Positions 58,362 to 64,000 of a DNA stretch of 64,000 bases are shown piece after piece. The notes under the pieces were generated by a model that worked only from the letters and a program-made list of their open reading frames with translations, was not told the origin of the DNA and made no database searches. Position numbers and translations under genes: made by a program. Source of the stretch: Vreelandella sulfidaeris (GTDB lineage Bacteria; Pseudomonadota; Gammaproteobacteria; Pseudomonadales; Halomonadaceae). The stretch is from contig AP019514.1 of NCBI GenBank assembly GCA_007182875.1, positions 2,232,001 to 2,296,000 of the forward strand, written 5' to 3'. Positions within the stretch are counted from its first letter, which is position 1, and every line of letters begins with the position of its first letter.

Positions 58362-58609
58362 TCAGCCCCCCTGTGACCGGTGGAAAAACGCCACCTCATC
58401 ATCGTCGGTCACTAGTGCATCATCGTTTGCCATCACTTGGTTAATGGCGCATAGCGTACGCTGATCGGTAAGCAGTTTGAACCGACCATCGCGCTCAGCC
58501 AGCGCTGCTTTTAAACCACTGATATCGCGGCTAGTAAGCTGATCCAGACCGACGATCACTTCGCTTTCGCCTACTCGCTCGCGTAATTCGGCCAAAACTT
58601 AACCCGCAC
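58362..58609 (-). CDS. moaD: Molybdopterin synthase sulfur carrier MoaD, one frameshift
   Basis: MoaD carries sulfur as a C-terminal thiocarboxylate. The protein ends with the required Gly-Gly. With one T restored near 58594 it starts from GTG at 58609 with [17 protein letters not shown], a typical MoaD opening. [16 protein letters not shown] gives the end, perhaps with another small error before the GG. About 82 residues, the usual ubiquitin-like size. It overlaps the end of moaC by 11 bases. Confidence 0.86.
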
Positions 58610-59159
58610 GCAGGGTGACGGGCAACGCTCACCTAAACTAACCTCTCCCGACATACCATCACCAGTGACAATTGGCGCCTGCACACTCATGCGCTGGTAA
58701 TCACCGCGCTGGCCGCCCTGTTTACTGTCGAGTTGAATGGCCTCTATACACATGCCTTTATCGACCGCTTTGCACATATCATAAAGAGTCAAACAGGCCA
58801 CCGAGACGGCGGTAAGCGCTTCCATTTCAACGCCGGTGCGGCCATTCAAGCGGCACAAAGAGGTTACATGAACACAAGACCCAGCCATGTCGATCTCGAA
58901 TTCAACCGATACCTTTGACAGTGCTAATGCATGGCAGAGGGGAATCAGCTCATGGGTACGCTTTGCTGCCTGGATACCCGCAATACGCGCAGTGGCCAGT
59001 ACATCCCCTTTGGGCAAGCCACCTTCACTAAGCAGCTTCAGCGTCTCAGGCTGCATGACAATACGTCCCGAGGCGACCCGCTTCGCGGCGTGTCTCTTGT
59101 TTATCGCCGACATCCACCATATTGGCTTCGCCACGTGTGTTGAGGTGGGTTAGATGCAT
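58599..59159 (-). CDS. moaC: Cyclic pyranopterin monophosphate synthase MoaC, frameshifted at both ends
   Basis: It catalyses the second half of precursor Z formation in molybdenum-cofactor synthesis. From the ATG at 59159 the N-terminus reads [23 protein letters not shown] break near 59080 then leads to [16 protein letters not shown]. The core shows [42 protein letters not shown] and the C-terminal KAVDKGM, all conserved. A last break near 58640 leads to the end LPVTLRAG with a stop at 58599-58601. About 187 residues, a little over the family norm. Confidence 0.88.
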
Positions 59160-59184
59160 GTTGGTCACCTTTCCTTTTGGAAGC

Positions 59185-59231
59185 CAGAGTACTTATGAGC
59201 GCAGAGTTCTTATGGGCAGAGTTCTTAATTG
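59185..59231. repeat. Three tandem copies of a 15-17 bp unit upstream of moaC
   Basis: Units CAGAGTACTTATGAGCG, CAGAGTTCTTATGGG and CAGAGTTCTTAATTG follow one another between moaC and mobB. They lie about 25 bp upstream of the moaC start on the minus strand, so they may be in its leader. Confidence 0.65.
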
Positions 59232-59253
59232 CACGGCCCTTAAAGCAAGCGTG

Positions 59254-59789
59254 TTACTTTTTCGTGCTTACCCAGTCCACTATCCAGCGCGCTATTGCGT
59301 CGCTATCGTCAAGGTTTAACTGAGTCACCCCAGTGGCCAAATTGATAGGCGTTGGCGCATTCAGCGCGACCGCCTTAACCCATGGGCCGGTTAAAATGGC
59401 CTGGTCCCCAATGCCTTCACGGTAAAGCACCAGCTTAGCAATCGGCCACTCTTTAAAGCCTTCGACAATCACCAAATCTGGATTATGCGGCGCCATCATG
59501 GCCACTAACTGGGCTAAATCAGGTTCTTCAAGGCCGGGGTCTCCTGCATTAACGCAAAGCGCTGGCGGGAGGCTATTAAAACCGGTGCCGCGCCGGCACT
59601 GCGCAGCTTATAACTATCTTTACCTGGCTGATCGACATCAAACGAATGATGCGCATGTTTAATGACAGCCACTTTTAAACCTTGCTCGCGCAAGCGTGGC
59701 AGCAGTTGCTCTAGTAGCGTCGTTTTACCCGTACCACTCCAGGCGGCAATCCCCAGAATGGGAAAGGATGCGGTTAGTTCATTAGCCAT
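59254..59789 (-). CDS. mobB: Molybdopterin-guanine dinucleotide synthesis protein B, one frameshift
   Basis: A P-loop GTP-binding protein that assists attachment of GMP to molybdopterin. The P-loop GIAAWSGTGKTTLLEQLLP is near the N-terminus. KVAVIKHAHHSFDVDQPGKDS and LVIVEGFKEWP are family motifs. A break near 59520 lies after MQETPAL. About 178 residues. It lies upstream of moaC on the same strand. Confidence 0.9.
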
Positions 59790-59827
59790 ACAGCCGGCAC
59801 TCCTTATTCTATTTGAGCGCTATCCTG

Positions 59828-61102
59828 TCAACGATACCATGCACACAATGCACAAGCGCTAAAGAGGACGACGTCACTCGCCCTCTTTTCCTGAGGCAAC
59901 AGCCAGTTCAACACAATCCCCACGAGCGCAGCCAAGCTCACGCCTTGCAGCGTAAACTGACCGCCACCAAACTGCATACCGCCAATTCCGAATACCAATA
60001 TCAGCGAGACGACCACTAAATTGCGGGGTGCTGTCAGCGATTGCCCTGCGCGTACAAGCGTGTTCATACCAACGACTGCAATAGAGCCAAATAGCAGCGT
60101 CATGATACCCCCCATCACCGGGCCAGGGAATGGTTTGCAGTAGCGCGCCAAGCTTAGACACAAATGCGAGCACAATCGCAATAATCGCTGCCACGACCAT
60201 GTACTTTGGGGTTGAACGCTCGAGTCAGCGTAACGGCTCCAGTAACTTCAGAATAAGTCGTATTGGGCGGCCCGCCGAACAGCGCAGCCACGCTGGTAGC
60301 CAACCCATCGCCTAACAGGGTGCGATGTAAGCCGGGTTTCTCCAGATAGTTTTTGCGGGTCACCGACCCTATCGCCACCATGTCACCAATATGCTCCACC
60401 GCCGGGGCAATGGCGACCGGGATCATAAATAGGATAGCGGCCCAGTGAAAACTAGGTGCGGTAAAACTGGGCACTGAAAGCCATGCCGCTTCGCGCACTG
60501 GCGTAAAGTCCACTACTCCCATCACTAGTGCTAAAACGTAGCCGGTGACAATACCGCCCATAATCGGGATTAGGCGTATTAGACCACGCCCAAAACGGCC
60601 AGCACCAGCGTGACTAGCAAGCTGCTCATGGAGAGAAAAATCGCCGAACCATAACCTATGTTGTCACTGGTTTCACCTGTTGCCATGCTGACCGCTACAG
60701 GCGCAAGCGCCAAGCCAATGACCATAATGACCGGTCCGACCACCACGGCCGGCAGTAAGCGATGCAGCCATGCGGTTCCTTTTAATCGCACCGCTTGCGA
60801 GATAGCCACATACACTAACCCTGCCGCCATTAGGCCCCCATCGTGGCCGACACGCCGAAACTCGCCGCCGACCCTTGAATAGGCGCAATAAAGGCAAACG
60901 ATGAAGCCAAAAACGGGCACGGTCTGCTTAGTGACTGCATGAAATATCAACGTACCAGCACCGGCGGTGAAGAGGGCGACACTGGGGTCAAGGCCAGTCA
61001 AAGGGGCACTAATACCAAAGCCCCAAACGCTACAAACAGCATTTGTGCACCGGTTAACACTACTTTTGGCCACGACTCAGCCTGGCTGGTAGCTTCACGC
61101 AT
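59828..61102 (-). CDS. uraA: Uracil (or uracil/xanthine) permease, NCS2 family, frameshifted
   Basis: A proton-coupled inner-membrane nucleobase transporter of the NCS2/NAT family, with about 14 membrane segments. It starts MREATSQAESWPKVVLTGAQM (after correction). HAVTKQTVPVFGF, LLPAVVVGPVIMVIGLALAPVAV and MIPVAIAPAVEHIGDMVAIG show the family pattern, the latter containing a conserved glutamate for the base. DGLATSVAALFGGPPNTTYSE is another hallmark. Breaks lie near 61000, 60880, 60575 and 60200. The downstream neighbour upp and the sequence support uracil as the substrate. About 425 residues. Confidence 0.87.
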
Positions 61103-61144
61103 CAGAGAATTCCTAGTGATTTTTAGATAAAGGGTGTGCAAAAT

Positions 61145-61169
61145 GCCCCTAACGCAAAGCGTAAGGGGC
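61145..61169 (-). terminator. Terminator between upp and uraA
   Basis: On the minus strand, GCCCCTTACGC/GCGTTAGGGGC with a 3-base loop is followed by ATTTTGC. It lies 17 bp after the upp stop, so uraA is either expressed by read-through or from its own promoter. Confidence 0.75.
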
Positions 61170-61185
61170 AAGATTAAAAGGACGC

Positions 61186-61814
61186 TTAGCGCGTTCCGAA
61201 GATCTTATCGCCAGCATCCCCTAACCCAGGGACGATATAACCATTTTCATCGAGTCGATCATCGACCGAAGCAGTGTAAATTTCGATATCGGGGTAAGCG
61301 TCCTGCACCCGCTTAATTCCTTCAGGAGCGGCAACCAGGACAATGACCTTCATATGTTCGCAGCCGCGCTCCCGCAGCATATCTAGCGTGGCCACCATTG
61401 AACCTCCGGTTGCCAGCATCGGATCAATCACGATCGCCATACGCTCTTCGATATCATTGGCAAACTTAGCGAAGTAAGGAACCGGCTGAAGCGTCTCCTC
61501 ATCGCGGTATAGCCCAACGACACTGACGCGTGCACTAGGGATCAAGTCCGTTACGCCTTCAAGCATGCCAAGCCCAGCGCGCAAAATTGGCACGACGGTC
61601 ACTTTTTCCCTTTCAGTCGCCGCGTTGCAATCGGCTCTCCATTCCACCCCTGGATTTCATGATCCTCTAGCTCCAGGCCTTTGGTTGCTTCGTAGGTCAA
61701 CAGCTTGGCGACTTCACCTGCCAGCTCACGAAAGCTCTTGGTGCTCAAATCAACTTCGCGCATCAGTCCCAGCTTATGTTGAACAAGCGGATGGTTAATG
61801 GCGTAAACACTCAT
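61186..61814 (-). CDS. upp: Uracil phosphoribosyltransferase, one frameshift
   Basis: It salvages uracil to UMP with PRPP. It starts [53 protein letters not shown] (the PRPP motif) and the C-terminal [14 protein letters not shown] are all conserved. A break near 61620 lies in the A run within RLKGKK. About 209 residues, the usual length. Confidence 0.93.
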
Positions 61815-61907
61815 AGGACTTCCTCACTGCAGGGCGTTAGAATGGCAACCTGGGGTATATCGCTAGGCGCAAAATTGCGCATATTCTACCCACAACCACT
61901 GGCGAGG

Positions 61908-62596
61908 TTAAGGGTTTTCCGGCAATTGCCAATCGATGGGTGCTCTTCCCTGCGCTTGTAGAAATTGATTTGCTTGGGAAAAATGCCGTGTACCGAAGAA
62001 ACCACGATGCGCGGAGAGCGGTGACGGGTGCGGAGCCTCAAGGATTAAATGGCGCCTTTGGTCAATCAGCGCTTTCTTCTGGCGCGCATGGCTTCCCCAA
62101 AGGAGAAATACACTGGGAGGCGCGTGTTCGCTGACGGTTTCAATTGCACGGTCGGTGAACGTCTCCCACCCCCTTGCCGCGGTGAGAGCCAGCGTTGCCC
62201 TGCTCCACTGTTAAAGACGTGTTTAACAGTAGGACACCTTGCTTTGCCCATGATTCTAAATGGCCGTGCTGTACCGGTTTAAAACCTACATCAGTTGCCA
62301 ACTCTTTATAGATATTGACCAAGGATGGCGGCACTTTTACACCAGGTTGCACGGAAAAGCTGATGCCGTGCGCCTGATGGGGGCCGTGATAGGGATCTTG
62401 CCCCAAAATGACAACTTTCACTTCCTTCAGAGGGGGTCAATTCAAAGGCACGAAACCAATGAGATGAGTGCGGATAAATGGTTTTTTTAGCGGCTTTCTG
62501 CTCCGCTAAAAATTCTTTCAGCGCTAACATATAATCAGCCTGAAATTCATTACCCAACCACTGACGCCAATCTTCGGGAAGTGGGTTATTCATCAT
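61908..62596 (-). CDS. ung: Uracil-DNA glycosylase, frameshifted
   Basis: It removes uracil from DNA to start base-excision repair. The water-activating motif [18 protein letters not shown] and the DNA-loop motif [13 protein letters not shown] are both visible, the latter in a different frame at about 61985-62035. [19 protein letters not shown] is also typical. Breaks lie near 62430, 62180 and 62060. About 229 residues. The start codon overlaps the gpt stop, so it is translationally coupled to the upstream gene. Confidence 0.92.
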
Positions 62597-63075
62597 TACC
62601 TCTTCATTTGGTCGACAAGTGGCTCAACGTAAGCAATACCCATATCCCAAGGAAATTGAATCCAGCACTGCTGAGCGACTTCTGTCAGGTATTGATCCAC
62701 TAAAGGGCGACCATCCGGCTTGGCATAAATAGTGACAAAATGGGCCTTAGGCAGCATCTTGCGTACCGCACGAGCCGTTTTGCCGGTATCCACCAAATCA
62801 TCAACAAGCAACCAGCCTTCACCGTCATGATCGACGCCCTTCATAATATCCAGGCCACCCTGATCCATGTGGTCATAGCTTTTGATGCAGACAGTATCGA
62901 TCAGGCGGATATTAAGTTCCCGTGCGATGAGCGCAGCAGGAATTAAACCGCCACGAGTAATCGCCACAATGCCTTTAAAATCGCGTTCGATCATTTGATG
63001 ACAAAGGGTACGAACATCACGGTGCAGCTGATCCCAGGAGACAGTGAAATGTTGATGATAACGATCGCTGCTCAT
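62596..63075 (-). CDS. gpt: Xanthine-guanine phosphoribosyltransferase
   Basis: It salvages xanthine and guanine with PRPP. The protein of about 159 residues starts [19 protein letters not shown], with [21 protein letters not shown] and the PRPP loop [34 protein letters not shown] is a Gpt mark. The frame is intact. The longer upstream reading is a frame extension from apt, and the ATG at 63075 gives the natural start. Confidence 0.92.
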   Translation of the reverse strand: MSSDRYHQHFTVSWDQLHRDVRTLCHQMIERDFKGIVAITRGGLIPAALIARELNIRLIDTVCIKSYDHMDQGGLDIMKGVDHDGEGWLLVDDLVDTGKTARAVRKMLPKAHFVTIYAKPDGRPLVDQYLTEVAQQCWIQFPWDMGIAYVEPLVDQMKR

Positions 63076-63080
63076 AGGGA

Positions 63081-63625
63081 TTACTCGTTTTCGTTGAAAG
63101 AACAAACGGCGAACACACTGTAGCCCGCATCGCGAATTTTTGAGAGCCGCCCAGCTCTGGCAAATCAATAATAGTCGCGGTTTCCACTACCTGACCACCG
63201 CTGCGCTGGATAAGGTTGGCCGCGGCCAGCATAGTACCGCCGGTTGCGATCAAGTCATCCATTAGCAGGATACGATCATCTTTCTGGAAAGCATCTGAAT
63301 GTAGCTCAACTTCAGAATGGCCATATTCCAGCGTATAAGTCTCGCTAATAGTCTTGAACGGCAGCTTGCCCTTCTTACGCACCGGCACAAAGCTACATCC
63401 CAATTCGTAAGCTAGTGGCGCGCCGATAATGAAACCGCGGGCATCAATCGCCGCGATGGCATCCAGGTTCATTTCTTGATAGCGGTGTACGAAGCTATCG
63501 ATCAACTTGCGAAAGGCAGCGCTATTTTGCAGCAAAGGGGTAATATCACGAAAATTCACGCCCTGCTCAGGCCAATCGGGAACCGTGCGAATAACGGACT
63601 TAATGTAGTCGCCGTAGATGCTCAT
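63081..63625 (-). CDS. apt: Adenine phosphoribosyltransferase, one frameshift
   Basis: It salvages adenine to [24 protein letters not shown] starts it, with [14 protein letters not shown] and [18 protein letters not shown] typical of Apt. The PRPP motif is [16 protein letters not shown]. One A missing from a run near 63137 shifts the end, corrected to [18 protein letters not shown]. The ATG at 63625 is preferred over 63637 because GAGA precedes it. About 181 residues. It lies 5 bp from gpt. Confidence 0.92.
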
Positions 63626-63679
63626 CGCGTCTCTCATCGAATAGTAAAAAGTTAAGGGGCAAGCAGATGCAAAGCCCGA

Positions 63680-64000
63680 TCAAATTAAGAATAGGTATCT
63701 TGTTGCAAACAGCAGCGACAAAATAATGACGGCCGGATTCAAGTCGCTGAAACGGCCCGAAAGCGCCTTAATTGCCACATAGCTGATAAAGCCTAGCGCA
63801 ATCCCTTCTGCAATTGAGAACGTCAATGGCATGGCCAGTGCGGCAATCAACACAGGAGCACCATCCGTGGGGTCTTCCCAGTTAGCGTGCGCCAAGCTAC
63901 CAGCCATTAATACGGCCACATATAGCAATGCACCGGCCGTGGCATACGCTGGGATAGAGCCTGCCAACGGGGCAAAGAACAGACTAATGAGGAATAAACC
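63680..64000 (-). CDS. C-terminal part of an NCS2-family purine permease, AzgA/GhxP type (cut by window edge)
   Basis: The visible 106 residues hold about three membrane helices with AGSIPAYATAGALLYVAVLM, NWEDPTDGAPVLIAALAMPL and IAEGIALGFISYVAIKALSG. This matches the end of guanine/hypoxanthine (AzgA-type) transporters. The start lies beyond the window. With apt and gpt downstream, a role in purine uptake fits. The frame is intact here. Confidence 0.82.
   Translation of the reverse strand, partial: GLFLISLFFAPLAGSIPAYATAGALLYVAVLMAGSLAHANWEDPTDGAPVLIAALAMPLTFSIAEGIALGFISYVAIKALSGRFSDLNPAVIILSLLFATRYLFLI

Overview
The window reads as chromosomal DNA of a gammaproteobacterium of the Halomonadaceae, most likely Halomonas or a close relative. 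The grounds are the 16S rRNA gene, the psrA-lexA neighbourhood shared with Pseudomonas, AcnB, a cyanide-insensitive-type cytochrome bd, PpsA/PpsR and the housekeeping gene set. No prophage, insertion sequence, integron, CRISPR array, toxin-antitoxin pair or recognisable defence island was seen.

Most long genes are interrupted by one or more frame changes, usually one or two missing bases in a homopolymer, although the protein on both sides is clean and conserved. They hit essential single-copy genes (ppsA, lexA, apt, ung, moaD) as often as accessory ones, so I treat them as sequencing or assembly errors. Each gene is annotated over its reconstructed full span with the breaks noted. Protein sequences taken directly from this DNA will be wrong at those places.

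Layout. 1-7 kb: a TetR/RutR-like regulator divergent from a purine catabolic operon, xdhA-xdhB-xdhC-guaD, with a perfect palindromic operator candidate between them. 7-12.8 kb: a complete rRNA operon on the minus strand (16S-tRNAIle-tRNAAla-23S-5S) with promoter, boxA sites and terminator. 13-22 kb: a dihaem peroxidase, an adenine/adenosine deaminase, the bd oxidase operon cydA-cydB-cydD-cydC and a Ca2+/Na+ exchanger. 22.5-31.6 kb: pqiABC, a helix-hairpin-helix protein, a RhlE-type helicase, an MFS transporter, asparaginase and a DUF2789 protein. 32-35 kb: preQ0 synthesis genes queC-queE and an unusual double-domain QueD-like protein. 34.8-39.4 kb: a very large SARP/cyclase-like/ATPase/TPR regulator and miaE.

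40-53 kb: acnB (with a locally collapsed core), rraA, a membrane glycerophosphodiesterase, gamma-glutamyltransferase, ppsA with its regulator ppsR, hpt, nagZ and an L,D-transpeptidase behind psrA. 53.5-64 kb: psrA/lexA with likely PsrA and LexA boxes, an ECF-type permease, purU, RNase J, molybdopterin genes moaE-moaD-moaC-mobB, and a nucleobase salvage block (uraA, upp, ung, gpt, apt, NCS2 permease).

Two functional threads run through the region. One is nucleobase metabolism: catabolism by XDH, guanine deaminase and adenine deaminase, salvage by four phosphoribosyltransferases, and uptake by two permeases. The other is molybdenum cofactor supply, which XDH needs. The least routine features are the giant SARP-cyclase-ATPase regulator, the duplicated QueD-like enzyme with split active-site motifs, and four unrelated short-period tandem repeats confined to intergenic gaps. 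I did not find a convincing previously undescribed multi-gene system.
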